DNA of 64,000 bases from Leptospira harrisiae (GCF_002811945.1 NZ_NPDX01000001.1:1062501-1126500), one strand, 5' to 3'; shown: positions 1 through 9,343, counted from the stretch's first letter. Translations and numbers: made by a program. The notes: a model not told the origin generated them from the letters alone.

Positions 1-341
1 TTTCCAGAAAACAAGGGACATCCATCCTGGATGCTCTTCGAGACTTTACGATCCAACACGCGACTCTCGAACCGGAAGAATTAAAGAATTTCAAAACCTT
101 TAACCACCTAATTGATTCAACACCGGAATTAAGTAATTATGCAAAATCAATGTGGATGAGGCATGAGCAATCATTGGCTTCGATTATTCAAAAAGAAGCT
201 AAGAAAAAAATTAGTAAGATCGAAGCAGAGGCGATTGCCCATTTTTGTTTGGACTCACTTCATCGATCCTTAAAATTTGCGAACCCAAAGGTCAACATAG
301 ATTCTCTATTTTCTTTATTAAAAAATGGATGGAACGGATAA
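1..341 (+). CDS. TetR-like transcriptional regulator, C-terminal part
   Basis: The frame is open from base 3 to the TAA ending at 341, so this is the last 112 codons of a gene that begins before the window. An internal ATG at 150 is not a credible start because good coding sequence continues upstream of it. What is visible is an all-helical, charged region (ILDALRDF, ELSNYAKSMW, IEAEAIAHFCLDSLHRSL) that resembles the ligand-binding C-terminal domain of TetR/AcrR repressors, including the usual final helix with a hydrophobic face. The N-terminal helix-turn-helix is outside the window, so the family call rests on overall resemblance. Its target cannot be inferred from here. The next gene downstream is on the other strand. 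Confidence 0.55.
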   Translation, partial: SRKQGTSILDALRDFTIQHATLEPEELKNFKTFNHLIDSTPELSNYAKSMWMRHEQSLASIIQKEAKKKISKIEAEAIAHFCLDSLHRSLKFANPKVNIDSLFSLLKNGWNG

Positions 342-514
342 TTGCAATCTTTGAGTCCGCAGAGAATCGTTAACAATCACTAAAAAATGGGCATAGATCA
401 TCTCCTTTTATAAAGGAAACCAATTACCTTTCGTTAGGATTGTTGTCACGCTACGTTGTATATTGTAAAAGATAAGTCATAAGACTTAAACCTTTAACCA
501 TTGTTAATTTGAAA

Positions 515-540
515 CCTCGCTAAGTTAGCGGGGTTTTTTT
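515..540 (+). terminator. Rho-independent terminator
   Basis: The arms CCTCGCT and AGCGGGG (one T-G wobble) enclose the loop AAGTT and run straight into seven T residues. It lies 174 bases after the TetR-like stop. It could terminate that transcript or a short RNA made from the interval; no promoter good enough to decide was found. Confidence 0.8.
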
Positions 541-541
541 A

Positions 542-956
542 TGCCCTGAGAGGAGTGGTGTTTTGAATAAGCCATCGAATGTTTCGGGAGGTTACGGGAT
601 GAGGCTAGAAAATTCGATCAATGATTCGATTTTCGTTTTTCAAAATAAATGGAGACGGTTGTAATAATACATGTAGTGGTTCTTGATAACTGAGCAAAGA
701 TTTCAAAAAACTTTGAGTAGGAATTAAGAACTTCTCCATTTCCTTTTCATTGAAATTCACCTCACTGAAAAATGGAGTGGATCATGTGAGAGTAAGACTT
801 TTCTTTAAAAATTTGGTAATTCATAATTTTAAATTCTTTGAATTCCTTACTATTTTTCAAACAATTCGAGGTTTCGCATTGAAACGCTAAATGGCTTTGT
901 ATGGGAGAAAAGATTTATTTTAAAATTATAGAATAAGGAAAAATACCTACAAATAC
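542..956. other. intergenic stretch without a convincing gene
   Basis: Between the terminator and the hairpin at 957 the DNA is AT-rich and all frames are short. The only coding-like signal is a 33-codon TTG-initiated frame at 563-664 preceded by GAGAGGAG at a good distance. It has no recognisable family and is treated as a finding rather than a gene. Confidence 0.5.
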
Positions 957-988
957 CGAACCTTAAAAATCTAGTATTAAAAGGTTCG
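957..988 (-). terminator. hairpin downstream of the lipoprotein gene
   Basis: The perfect 8-bp arms CGAACCTT and AAGGTTCG lie 30 bases past the stop of the minus-strand lipoprotein gene. On the minus strand the hairpin is followed by a U-rich but interrupted tract. It is probably a weak terminator for that gene. Confidence 0.45.
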
Positions 989-1017
989 ACTTATCTGTAG
1001 TTGTAACCTTGGCAGAG

Positions 1018-1782
1018 TTATTTGTTGAGAAGTTCTTTTAAGTGGTCTTCATATTCTAGAATATGTGGTTTATATACTTTTACCTTTAACGGATCAGGGA
1101 TCCCTGCCTTTTGTAAATCAAATTTACCTTGGTCTTCATTTCCCCACCAAGCACCAAAATGTTCGTATCGGTCTGAGTATGTTTGATTATCTACTAACTT
1201 CAGTTTGTTATCGTATAATAAGAATTTAGTTTCTGTTGGAATACTATTCCAACATGGGAATGTGCCAATTGATAGGATACAAAGATGGGCAGTGATCAGA
1301 GTACGACCCACATTTCCCATACTTTCGTCAAATGCGGGACCGTGGATCGCAATTAAATAATAATCTACGTCTCTCTTTTTTAGGGCAAAGGTAGTTTTTT
1401 CATCTACCTTTTTAATTTCGATCATTTTTGAGATTTCTTGAAGTCCCGATAATTTCACTCTTTCTAAATAAGTCATCGCAACGTCTTTAGAAGCTTCTGG
1501 AGATACACTGGAATCGATGCCTGAACTTGGTATCATATCAATGGGTTTCCCAATTGTCATGACAGAAACAGTTGGATGATTATAATCTAATGTAGCAGTT
1601 GTTGTCCGAGTCCTACCAGAAGTGAACGTGGAGTATTGATAGGGGAAAAAACCAACTAATGCAATTTTAACTTTAGGATTAAACTCAATGTTTTTTTGAG
1701 AATAATCGCGAACGAGAACGATATTTTTACAAGATAAAAAAGTAAAAAAAACAATTAAACTAACGAAACTAATACGTAACAT
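1018..1782 (-). CDS. putative lipoprotein, 254 aa
   Basis: The N-terminus is a short positive stretch, a hydrophobic run and the lipobox-like FLSC with Cys18, so I read it as a spirochaetal lipoprotein exported through Sec and lipidated at that cysteine. The rest is hydrophilic, with a Thr/Arg-rich stretch near residue 55 (SGRTRTTTATLDY) and a mixed alpha/beta body (YYLIAIHGPAFDES). I do not recognise a catalytic motif. Leptospira genomes carry lipoproteins of this size (for example the Lp29 family) and this could be a distant member, but I could not test that. A hairpin follows the stop. The gene is transcribed alone, downstream of an OmpA-like gene on the same strand and 143 bases from it. 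Confidence 0.75.
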   Translation of the reverse strand: MLRISFVSLIVFFTFLSCKNIVLVRDYSQKNIEFNPKVKIALVGFFPYQYSTFTSGRTRTTTATLDYNHPTVSVMTIGKPIDMIPSSGIDSSVSPEASKDVAMTYLERVKLSGLQEISKMIEIKKVDEKTTFALKKRDVDYYLIAIHGPAFDESMGNVGRTLITAHLCILSIGTFPCWNSIPTETKFLLYDNKLKLVDNQTYSDRYEHFGAWWGNEDQGKFDLQKAGIPDPLKVKVYKPHILEYEDHLKELLNK

Positions 1783-1925
1783 AAAAATCTCCCGCTATAT
1801 TCATTGTAATTTTCACAAGAAAGTCAATGTTTTTTTGGCAAAGTTTACAAACTTGAATTGTAGAATATTACAAAAATAGTAATTTAAAAAAATCAAATTT
1901 GAAAACAAAACTGAACAATCTTTTC

Positions 1926-3128
1926 TTATTTTGCACGAAGTTCGAATAACACCCGTTCGGAAGAATCAAGTTCATAACGAGTAGAACCAGCCGTAGCATT
2001 TACAATCCGTGACGCAGGAATATTTTTTTCTCTTAAGATTTGGAATATTGCGAAGGAACGATTGATCCCGAACTGTTCTTGTAAGGGATCATCCTCTTCT
2101 GCGCCGGGAAATGGTGCCACATAGTTGATGATCACAATTTCATATTCAGGGTATTCAATGGCAAAACTACGAGCAAGGGCATCCAATTTTGCACGGCCTT
2201 CCACATGAATCCGAGTTGATTTTGGCTCAAAAATTTCACTAGCCAGTAAGGAAAAGGTTTTGATGCGAGGAGGTGGTTCTGCTAGTTGCGTTTTATCCAA
2301 AGTTTGGACAACTGTAGATCCGCTCGGTTCTTCATGGGAAGAACCGATAGAAAATTGTTTTCCAAAGCCTAAGCTGACAAAATTCTCTTCAAAATTACCA
2401 CGGTTACGAAATGTATTTACTTGGGCTTTATAATCTACAATGTAAGTATTAGTAGTTAACGCTTCTAAAAAAAGGAAATACGATGCAAAATGGAAACGTA
2501 GACCTAGGCCAGCAAAGAAACGTTGTACATTCCCACCTGACTGACGTTCGTTTCCAATTCCTCCACCAAAACGGATATAGGGATCGAAAACAGAATTTGG
2601 TAAAAAATGAATTCCAAAATCCAAATTTCCGGTTGTGATCGAAGATATTCTTTGGTCTTTTCGAATTAAAAATGAAAGTAATTCAGCTGAAGAGAGACTA
2701 TCGTTATAGGAATTTGAGGGATATTGGCGTTGCAATTGGTTTGCCGCTAAAAGTACAAAAGTAGGTTCTAACTGTCGTAGGTTTGACGCTTCAATCGACT
2801 GATAAACCCCGGTTAGTCCTACGGATAGAAATTTAAAGAGTGCATATTGTATTCCCACTTCTCCTAAATGGCTGTTCAATTGGACTTGGTCCGAATTGAA
2901 TTCATTAAGAGCATAAAAATAAAAGTTCCTTGCTTCAGGGCTAAGACTATCGCGGAGAAATAAATATGATGGGAAATTATATGTTTCCGTATAACGTTCC
3001 AAACTTCCACTAGACATTCCCAGGCCATACGATCCAGAACCAAATAACATGAGATTGCCTTTTTGAAATCCTTCCGCAGATAGAAATTGAGGAATCAAAA
3101 ATAAAAAAATCCACTTACATTTCCACAT
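1926..3128 (-). CDS. outer-membrane protein with OmpA-like C-terminal domain
   Basis: A 400-aa protein. Residues 1-18 form a signal peptide ending around SA-EG. Residues 20-255 are rich in alternating aromatic/polar strands (IRFGGGIGNERQ, LRFHFASYFLFLEAL), as expected of a beta-barrel or autotransporter-like fold. After a proline-containing linker (EPPPRIKTF), residues 290-400 resemble an OmpA/MotB peptidoglycan-binding domain: a strand with FEPKSTRIHVEGRAKLDALA, then NRSFAIFQILREKNIPASRI and a final beta strand. The second of the two conserved positions of the usual NxxLSxxRA helix is altered, so peptidoglycan binding is uncertain. It probably sits in the outer membrane and tethers it to the wall. 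Confidence 0.7.
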   Translation of the reverse strand: MWKCKWIFLFLIPQFLSAEGFQKGNLMLFGSGSYGLGMSSGSLERYTETYNFPSYLFLRDSLSPEARNFYFYALNEFNSDQVQLNSHLGEVGIQYALFKFLSVGLTGVYQSIEASNLRQLEPTFVLLAANQLQRQYPSNSYNDSLSSAELLSFLIRKDQRISSITTGNLDFGIHFLPNSVFDPYIRFGGGIGNERQSGGNVQRFFAGLGLRFHFASYFLFLEALTTNTYIVDYKAQVNTFRNRGNFEENFVSLGFGKQFSIGSSHEEPSGSTVVQTLDKTQLAEPPPRIKTFSLLASEIFEPKSTRIHVEGRAKLDALARSFAIEYPEYEIVIINYVAPFPGAEEDDPLQEQFGINRSFAIFQILREKNIPASRIVNATAGSTRYELDSSERVLFELRAK

Positions 3129-3303
3129 GGGGTAATCCTTTGAAAATCGTAGGGTTTACTCAACTTATTTTTTTATATGAGGAAAAAATTGAACAATAGA
3201 TTCGCAAGTTTGATCCTGAAATATGATTCATATAGATCGATTATTTTGTAGTAAAGATTGTGACTCTTAAAAGAGTATTTTGCTAAAAGCCTTGTAATGC
3301 GTA

Positions 3304-3682
3304 TTAGATGCACCGAATTGGGCAATGTTTCAAAATGGAGGTCTTAATTTCGAATGGGATGTTAGGTTGTCGCAGAGGAGAATCCTCTTGATTGTCGACA
3401 ATCAATTGGCGAAGTTGATCTCGCCTGATTTTTATAGTTAAGCCAGCCATTTGATCCTTATATTCGATTTGGGGCAGGGGCTGGCTCTGAACTTTTGTAT
3501 GGCGGATATACGAATTGCGCTTTTGGATCAGTGTTGGATCTAAAAATGAAAATCTACCAAACGAGGAAGTCCCAAAAGGATGATCGAACTTCTTAAGAAA
3601 GTTGAGTGACCAAAGTTTTGAATTCCAAGAATACCTCTGTTCTTTTTCGAATTGAAGAGAGCCGTTCTTGATCTGTTTTCAT
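3304..3682 (-). pseudogene. candidate frameshifted gene relic
   Basis: The minus strand carries an uninterrupted frame from 3678 down to a TAA at 3304 with no ATG, GTG or TTG near its beginning. An ATG at 3682 opens a different frame that reads MKTDQERLSSIRKRTEVF and stops at 3593. The two frames overlap, both have ordinary amino-acid composition, and joining them with a single shift near 3600 would give a protein of about 125 residues (later parts read FDHPFGTSSFGRFSFLDPTL and RRDQLRQLIVDNQEDSPLRQ). I recognise no family. The relic lies 72 bases downstream of the membrane-protein gene on the same strand. It may be a decayed gene, a sequencing frameshift, or chance. Confidence 0.35.
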
Positions 3683-3754
3683 GGATTCTCAAAAGCTTAC
3701 TGCTACGAATGCTCCTATGACAAATTTACCACTCCTAGATTGAAAGCAGAATTT

Positions 3755-4312
3755 TCAGGCCTTGTCCGTTTTTCCCCGCGTCCAGTAATACTGCAGAACA
3801 CCGATAAATGCAAAGAAACCGCAGACAAAAATTCCCGTGGTAGAAAAGATCCCAACGATATCCTTTGCACTAAAAACATCGATTGGGTCTTTGCCTAGTT
3901 GCGAAAGTAATGGATTTACGATTCCAGCCCAAAGTACAAACACGAACATAAATGCAGCGCCACGCCCTGCCCAACGACGAATGATTGCAGGATCGCCTGG
4001 TTCGATTTTTCCTCGAGAGATGATATAGTCGACTAACAGGCCTAAAGTTATGCCAAGAAATAACCCTTGGATCAATCCCAATATTCCAGAAGTAGTGAAC
4101 AAGGAAATAAATGATAACAAAATCAGAAAGAGGAAAACGAGTATGATTGTCAGAAGGAATGGCCCTCCCACTCTCGCTGCAGGCAACGAACCTGATCCAA
4201 GTTCTATCGAAGAAAAGGCACTGGCAAATCCGCCAAGCCCGGCTATGACTTCTGCTCCCAACGAAAAGAGAACACTAAGAATCAGTACTAATATCCAGAG
4301 TTTCCTGCGCAT
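3755..4312 (-). CDS. integral membrane protein, 185 aa, about five TM helices
   Basis: Five hydrophobic segments can be counted: residues 5-25 (WILVLILSVLFSLGAEVIAG), 48-70, 74-96, 115-135 and 148-172. A short charged cytoplasmic tail (YYWTRGKTDKA) ends the protein. Glycine-rich packing in helix 3 (GLIQGLFLGITLGLL) is the only notable pattern. I do not recognise the family and no catalytic residues stand out. The start is an ATG close to the divergent plus-strand gene at 4455. The overlapping plus-strand frames inside it have poor composition and were discarded. Confidence 0.6.
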   Translation of the reverse strand: MRRKLWILVLILSVLFSLGAEVIAGLGGFASAFSSIELGSGSLPAARVGGPFLLTIILVFLFLILLSFISLFTTSGILGLIQGLFLGITLGLLVDYIISRGKIEPGDPAIIRRWAGRGAAFMFVFVLWAGIVNPLLSQLGKDPIDVFSAKDIVGIFSTTGIFVCGFFAFIGVLQYYWTRGKTDKA

Positions 4313-4454
4313 TCGCTGATTTCATAGTATGGAAATTTTCTCGCAAGCACTTTGTAAATACTAATAAGATCGATCCCTAAATCGTTTAATCGATTTGCAG
4401 AATTTAAATATTGTGTTAAGATTCTCCGATACCATTTATGAACTGGCAGAAAAT

Positions 4455-5777
4455 ATGAAAAAAATTATTAACTCATTATTCGCAGCGTTACTTTTTGCAA
4501 GTTTATCGCTTCGTAGTGAAACGATTCAACTTATGTCCGGAGAAAAATGGGAAGGTAAAATTTTAGCCCAAGATAAGGATTCCGTAACTGTCAAACTCTC
4601 TGATGGAAACACGAAAGTATTTCCGAAGTCGGTGATTCGAAAAGTTTCCTTTGGTAGGAATACAGAATCCACTACTCTTAAAAAAGAACCTCAGATTTCT
4701 GATAAAGAAAAGAAAATCCAAGAGGATAAAGAACTAGCAGAAAAACAAAAACTGGAAGAGGAAAAGCTCAAAGCCAAGGAAGAAAAACAAAAAAATAGAG
4801 AGGAGCAACTTTCCAATACGAAACGACATTATCTGGAAGGTTCCTTTGGAATCGGAAGCGGTGAAAGTCAATCAGAGCTCCGACCTTTCTATCAGAGCAT
4901 TCAGTATGCAGGACTCCTATTTAGTAGCAGTGGTCAAGCCGAGTTACAAACCACTCCTTATAAAAATAAAAATCACAGCGGAACTACTCGTTTGTTTTAT
5001 GCCTGGAACCGGTTTACTGTCGAGATTCGAGGGACGGAAGCAAAGGGAAATTTCGATGTAAGTGGCATCCAGACGCTTTCTTACGGAACTGGGAGCAGCT
5101 CATCCTCCACTCCTGATAAAACTGCAAATATCTTACTTGGAAACGGCGAAAATAAGTTTCAAAAAGTTTCAACTAGAGTTGGATTTACTCCTTATCCACA
5201 TCCGGTTTTCGATCTTCAAATTTTGGGAGGGGTGGAAAGAATTTGGACAAAGACCACACAAGAAGTGGATAGTGTCGGAGGCTTGACCGCCACCGGAATG
5301 AATCCCAACCGAGTGAGTTACCGGGAAACGAGTCATCCTTTAAAAGGTTATAGTATTGGAATCGGATACGAATGGAAATTTTGGGATCGGTTTACTTTAC
5401 AAGGACAGATTTTACATTTGGATATGCAGGGACCTTCTTCCTTTCGAAGCAATGAGTTTCGTTTAGAAACTACTTTTTTTAAACTCAATCAATTCGGTTT
5501 GGACTACCAATGGAAATCCACGGGGACCGAAGTGAATGTGAAGTTATCTACTAAAATCAAAGGTGACCTAAGTTTATTCGTGGAAGCAAGTAACATGACC
5601 TTGAATAACAAATTGCAGTCGGGTTATATCACGGAAAATGAAAGTGGGGGAAATTCGGATCCGTCTCAAATCTTAGCAAAAGTATTTGCACCTCAGATTT
5701 TAATTCCTATCTTATTAGATTCGAAGACTGTACTCACTTACGTTCAAGTAGGTGCAAACTATCGTTTTAATTTTTAA
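4455..5777 (+). CDS. exported outer-membrane-type protein with coiled-coil linker
   Basis: An upstream ATG exists at 4395, but the ATG at 4455 gives a proper signal peptide (MKKIINSLFAALLFASLSLRSE), so I start there (440 aa). After cleavage comes a small beta domain (TIQLMSGEKWEGKILAQ, VTVKLSDGNTKVFPKSVI) like those found at the front of other leptospiral exported proteins. It is followed by a highly charged, probably coiled-coil segment at about residues 75-120 rich in E and K. The remaining 300 residues show alternating strands ending in VGANYRFNF, a terminal aromatic typical of outer-membrane beta-barrels. The function is unknown; transport or a structural envelope role are both possible. 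It is monocistronic, with a convergent LysR gene following. Confidence 0.65.
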   Translation: MKKIINSLFAALLFASLSLRSETIQLMSGEKWEGKILAQDKDSVTVKLSDGNTKVFPKSVIRKVSFGRNTESTTLKKEPQISDKEKKIQEDKELAEKQKLEEEKLKAKEEKQKNREEQLSNTKRHYLEGSFGIGSGESQSELRPFYQSIQYAGLLFSSSGQAELQTTPYKNKNHSGTTRLFYAWNRFTVEIRGTEAKGNFDVSGIQTLSYGTGSSSSSTPDKTANILLGNGENKFQKVSTRVGFTPYPHPVFDLQILGGVERIWTKTTQEVDSVGGLTATGMNPNRVSYRETSHPLKGYSIGIGYEWKFWDRFTLQGQILHLDMQGPSSFRSNEFRLETTFFKLNQFGLDYQWKSTGTEVNVKLSTKIKGDLSLFVEASNMTLNNKLQSGYITENESGGNSDPSQILAKVFAPQILIPILLDSKTVLTYVQVGANYRFNF

Positions 5778-5844
5778 ACCGATAAGGAATCTTTAAAATA
5801 CCCTCTTTTCAATTTTAATAGAGAATATAACCGCCTTCTTCCTG

Positions 5845-6744
5845 TTAATTGAAAGAGGTTTCCTTCTCCGATTCCCATTTTTCCCCTGATCTCAAAATTT
5901 CTTCTGCGAGCATTGCAAGTCCAGGTCCTGATTTTTTACGATAACAGAGATAGAATTTTCTTTCTACGTTCCAGTCTTCAAAGTTAATTTTTTTAAGTTT
6001 GGAACTAATGGAATATTCTGATAAAAATCCAATTCCTAGTCCCGCTTCCAATGATTTGATTACAGATTCTACACTTCTTAGTTCCATCGCAATCTTAGGT
6101 CCAAATTCTTTTGAAAAAGATTTGATCTTCTTTTCTACTGCTTTTCTAAGAGCGGAACCTGGATGGTAGAATACAAAGGCCTGTTTTTTTAAATCCTCGA
6201 TTCTAATTTTCTTTTTCAGAAAAATGGGATGGTCTTTTACTGCGACTGGAAAGATTTTATCTGATAAAAATTCTAGAACATTCAAACTAGGCTCAGATAT
6301 GGGTCCCGTCAAAATCCCAATGTCTACCTCTCCCTTTAATACTGCATCCTTCGTCTCTTTTGCATCTCCTTCTCTGACGGAGAGAGAAAGTCCTGGTTTT
6401 TTTTTCAGGATTTCCTTTAAGATTTGGGGTAAGATCCAAGCAGAAACTGTACCTCCTGCTGAAATAGAAAAGTTCCCCTTTAGTTCATTTTCTTTAGAGA
6501 AGCCGTTTTGTATTTCTTCCCATAACTCTTTCATTCGAAGCGAATACTGATAGAATCTTTCGCCTTCATGAGTGAGTCGAACCGACCTTCCTCCTCGTTC
6601 TAAAACGGTGACACCCAATTCCTTTTCCAAAAGAAATATCTGTCTAGAGAGTGCGGGTTGAGTGAGTCCGAGTCGTGATGCTGCCTTTTGGAATGTGCCT
6701 GAATCGGAGATTTCCAGAAAATAAATGATCTGTCTGAATTCCAT
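5845..6744 (-). CDS. LysR-family transcriptional regulator, probably of leuCD
   Basis: A 299-aa protein of standard LysR length. Residues 1-60 are the winged helix-turn-helix (FLEISDSGTFQKAASRLGLTQPALSRQIFLLEKELG), followed by a linker helix and a periplasmic-binding-protein-like effector domain from about residue 90 (FSISAGGTVSAWILPQILKE). It is divergently transcribed from leuC with 92 bases between the start codons, the classic arrangement in which a LysR protein controls its neighbour and itself. A palindrome with T-N11-A symmetry lies just 8 bases before its own start. The effector is unknown; a branched-chain pathway intermediate is a reasonable guess. Confidence 0.88.
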   Translation of the reverse strand: MEFRQIIYFLEISDSGTFQKAASRLGLTQPALSRQIFLLEKELGVTVLERGGRSVRLTHEGERFYQYSLRMKELWEEIQNGFSKENELKGNFSISAGGTVSAWILPQILKEILKKKPGLSLSVREGDAKETKDAVLKGEVDIGILTGPISEPSLNVLEFLSDKIFPVAVKDHPIFLKKKIRIEDLKKQAFVFYHPGSALRKAVEKKIKSFSKEFGPKIAMELRSVESVIKSLEAGLGIGFLSEYSISSKLKKINFEDWNVERKFYLCYRKKSGPGLAMLAEEILRSGEKWESEKETSFN

Positions 6745-6751
6745 ACATACT

Positions 6752-6778
6752 TATAAGTTTTAGTTATATATTTTATAA
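6752..6778. promoter_or_regulatory. LysR-type operator between lysR and leuC
   Basis: The arms TATAA and TTATA flank GTTTTAG (6752-6768), giving the T-N11-A pattern expected of LysR binding. A second inverted repeat, TTATA-N5-TATAA, shares the right arm and ends at 6778. Occupancy at this position would cover the lysR start region and sit upstream of leuC. Confidence 0.5.
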
Positions 6779-6836
6779 AACCAATTTATTTGCATTATAG
6801 CAGAAATTTTGATATCGTATTTACCAAGAGGGAAAT

Positions 6837-8240
6837 ATGGGACAAACTCTATACGACAAAATTTGGGAAAACCACCAGATCTTAGAAAATTCAGATTCGG
6901 AATCGATTTTATATGTGGACCGACATATCCTACATGAAGTGACTTCTGCCCAAGCATTCGAAGGATTAAGAACTAAAAACAGAAATGTCAGAAGAAAGGA
7001 TCTCACTTTTGGAGTGGTGGATCATAATGTTTCTACAAGAGATCGTAAAAACAGAGATGCAGCAGGTCCAATCTCCCGATTGCAAATTGATACTATGGAG
7101 AAAAACTGCAATGATTTCGGAATTCATTTGTTTGGACCTGAAGATCCTGAACAAGGAATTGTACATGTAGTTGGTCCTGAGTTAGGATTTACGATTCCTG
7201 GGTCTGTGATCGTATGTGGCGATTCGCATACTGCCACTCACGGAGCCTTTGGTGCGTTAGCTTTTGGGATTGGAACAAGTGAAGTGGAACATGTTCTTGC
7301 AACACAAACTCTCAAACAAGCCAAAACAAAATCTATGTTAGTTCATTTTGTTGGTATACCTGGATATGGAATCACTGCTAAAGATATCGTTCTTGGGCTT
7401 ATCGCAAAGATTGGAACTTCAGGCGGAAGAGGTTACACAATGGAATATTCAGGAGAATGGATTCGTTCTCTTTCTATGGAAGGCCGAATGACTCTTTGTA
7501 ATATGAGTATCGAAGCAGGCGCAAGGGCAAGTCTTGTCGCACCAGACCAAATCACATTTGATTATTTGAAAGATAGAAAACTGATTCCAAAAGGAAAAAG
7601 TTTTGAAGAGGCAGTCGAATTTTGGAAAACATTCTACACTGATACAGATGCTCATTTTGATGCGATGATTGAATTGGATATTTCTAAAATTGAACCTCAG
7701 GTCACTTGGGGAACAAATCCCTCTCAGTCTTTATCCATCGAAGGAGTGATCCCAAATCCGGATGATATCCAAGAGAAAAAAGAAAGAGAAACAACAAAGA
7801 GTGCCTTGGAGTATATGGATTTAAAACCCGGAACTCCTATTGCCGAGATTAACATCGATAAGGTGTTCATTGGCTCTTGTACCAACTCAAGGATTGAAGA
7901 TTTACGGTCTGCTGCAGAAGTGGCTAGAGGAAAAAAAGTACATCCAAAAGTGCAAGCATTGGTAGTGCCTGGCTCTGGCAGAGTCAAACGCCAGGCAGAA
8001 AGAGAAGGATTGGACCAAATATTTTTAGAGGCAGGATTTGAATGGAGGGAGCCTGGTTGTTCGCTTTGCCTTGCGATGAACGACGACATTTTAAAACCGG
8101 GGGAAAGATGTGCGTCTACTTCTAACCGTAACTTCGAAGGAAGACAAGGTAGAGGAGGAAGGACTCATTTGGTAAGTCCTTCTATGGCGGTGGCTGCGGC
8201 AGTGACTGGAAAATTTACAGATGTGAGGAAATTAGTATGA
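6837..8240 (+). CDS. leuC: 3-isopropylmalate dehydratase large subunit
   Basis: This cytoplasmic aconitase-family subunit works with LeuD to isomerise 2-isopropylmalate to 3-isopropylmalate in leucine synthesis. In Leptospira the same enzyme is thought to serve the citramalate route to isoleucine. The 467-aa length fits LeuC. It starts [15 protein letters not shown] and has the signature [18 protein letters not shown], the [13 protein letters not shown] motif, and the three [4Fe-4S] ligands Cys348 (GSCTNSR), Cys408 and Cys411 (PGCSLC). The stop overlaps the leuD start by four bases, so the subunits are translationally coupled. The divergent LysR gene is the likely regulator. Confidence 0.97.
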   Translation: MGQTLYDKIWENHQILENSDSESILYVDRHILHEVTSAQAFEGLRTKNRNVRRKDLTFGVVDHNVSTRDRKNRDAAGPISRLQIDTMEKNCNDFGIHLFGPEDPEQGIVHVVGPELGFTIPGSVIVCGDSHTATHGAFGALAFGIGTSEVEHVLATQTLKQAKTKSMLVHFVGIPGYGITAKDIVLGLIAKIGTSGGRGYTMEYSGEWIRSLSMEGRMTLCNMSIEAGARASLVAPDQITFDYLKDRKLIPKGKSFEEAVEFWKTFYTDTDAHFDAMIELDISKIEPQVTWGTNPSQSLSIEGVIPNPDDIQEKKERETTKSALEYMDLKPGTPIAEINIDKVFIGSCTNSRIEDLRSAAEVARGKKVHPKVQALVVPGSGRVKRQAEREGLDQIFLEAGFEWREPGCSLCLAMNDDILKPGERCASTSNRNFEGRQGRGGRTHLVSPSMAVAAAVTGKFTDVRKLV

Positions 8241-8863
8241 GCACAAGAAATTGGACAATCCATACGGGAGTGGTTGTATCCATCCCACGAGAAGATATTG
8301 ATACGGACCAAATACTACCTAAACAATTCATGAAATTAATCGATAAAAAAGGATTCGGTAAACATTTGTTTTACGATTGGAGGTATTTGGATTTAGAAGG
8401 AAAAATTCCCAATCCAAAATTTATTTTGAATCAGGATGGATTTAAGAATGCCAGTGTCCTTATTGCTGGAAAAAATTTTGGCTGTGGTTCGAGTCGGGAG
8501 CATGCACCGTGGGCACTTGCTGATTTTGGATTCAGAGCAATATTGGCTCCTTCTTTTGCTGATATATTCTCCATTAATTCTGCGAAAAATGGAATTGCAC
8601 TCATTCGTTTGAAAGAAGAAGAGATTCAATATTTGAATGAATGGGTTTCTAAAAATTCGGGAACACTCATTCGGATCAATTTGGAAACGTTGGAAGTGCA
8701 AGTGGGGGATCAAACATTCAATTTCGATTTGGATTCTGCTTCTATCAATCGGATTAGAAACGGTTGGGATGATATTGATATTACTCTAAAAAATTCAAAA
8801 GAGATCTTGGAATTCGAACGGAAACGAAACGTTGAAAAACCATTTTTAGAAGTGTATTGGTAA
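8237..8863 (+). CDS. leuD: 3-isopropylmalate dehydratase small subunit
   Basis: A 208-aa swivel domain of the heterodimeric isomerase. Motifs seen are [16 protein letters not shown] near the N-terminus and the substrate-recognition loop [17 protein letters not shown]. The C-terminal part ([17 protein letters not shown]) matches longer bacterial LeuD proteins of the proteobacterial type. The start overlaps the leuC stop (ATGA). No terminator is obvious directly after it; the GC-rich element begins about 70 bases downstream. Confidence 0.96.
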   Translation: MSTRNWTIHTGVVVSIPREDIDTDQILPKQFMKLIDKKGFGKHLFYDWRYLDLEGKIPNPKFILNQDGFKNASVLIAGKNFGCGSSREHAPWALADFGFRAILAPSFADIFSINSAKNGIALIRLKEEEIQYLNEWVSKNSGTLIRINLETLEVQVGDQTFNFDLDSASINRIRNGWDDIDITLKNSKEILEFERKRNVEKPFLEVYW

Positions 8864-8929
8864 ACATCTTATAAAAATTTTTCTGTCGGAAAACCGTGAT
8901 ATAAAATCGAGTTAGTTTGGTAGTTATGA

Positions 8930-9245
8930 TCTTGCGAGAGGGATAGAAAGGGCGCATAGCGGTCGCTTAGAGACCGAAGCCCTGGATAGCCCGGCCCCAT
9001 TGAAACTACTTTGTTTCATGACAAAAAATGAATTTTAATTTATGATTCAGAGTTTGGGGACTCGCCCCGAAGAAGTTGCTATGAATTGCAAAGTGACGAC
9101 ATCTTCAGAACTAACTCGTGCAGAGTTTGAAGTCACAGAATGTTTTCTGCGCTGCAAATTCTAAAAGGAGATGCGACATAATCCGTGCGCAAGTTGACAA
9201 CCCCCCACCCGAGTTAGGGTGGCGGGGAGTGGTTCGTGGGCTTTT
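8930..9245. repeat. GC-rich, hairpin-rich non-coding element
   Basis: This 0.3-kb stretch is clearly richer in G and C than its surroundings and has no open frame. It contains a nested hairpin (GGGC and CGGTC at 8950-8964 pairing with GACCG and GCCC at 8972-8982), a GGGG-ACTCG-CCCC hairpin near 9055, a CAGAA/TTCTG hairpin near 9140, and a strong CCACCC/GGGTGG stem with flanking C4/G4 at 9201-9227. The look is that of a dispersed intergenic repeat or a structured RNA. Copy number elsewhere in the genome cannot be judged from one window. Confidence 0.5.
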
Positions 9246-9343
9246 GCAATTCCCTCTCTAACACAAGTTCTCAGTTTATGCAATTTTGATTCCAAAAACT
9301 AAGTTTTTATTCTTAAACTTTTCACCTTTTCACAAAATAGGAT

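Noticed and set aside
3668..3898. 76-aa plus-strand frame with a CYEC motif opposite the membrane-protein gene
   Set aside because: It overlaps the C-terminal end of a convincing minus-strand membrane protein and has no RBS; the later residues are its antisense.
4379..4396. AAATCG-N6-CGATTT inverted repeat before the gene at 4455
   Set aside because: Short AT-rich arms in AT-rich DNA; this can arise by chance and has no second copy nearby.
6984..8089. Several 60-120-aa frames within leuC on both strands
   Set aside because: They are shadows of leuC, which has all three cluster cysteines and full length.
8930..9245. Reading the GC-rich block as an rRNA or tRNA remnant
   Set aside because: No cloverleaf, CCA end or rRNA core segment could be recognised in it.
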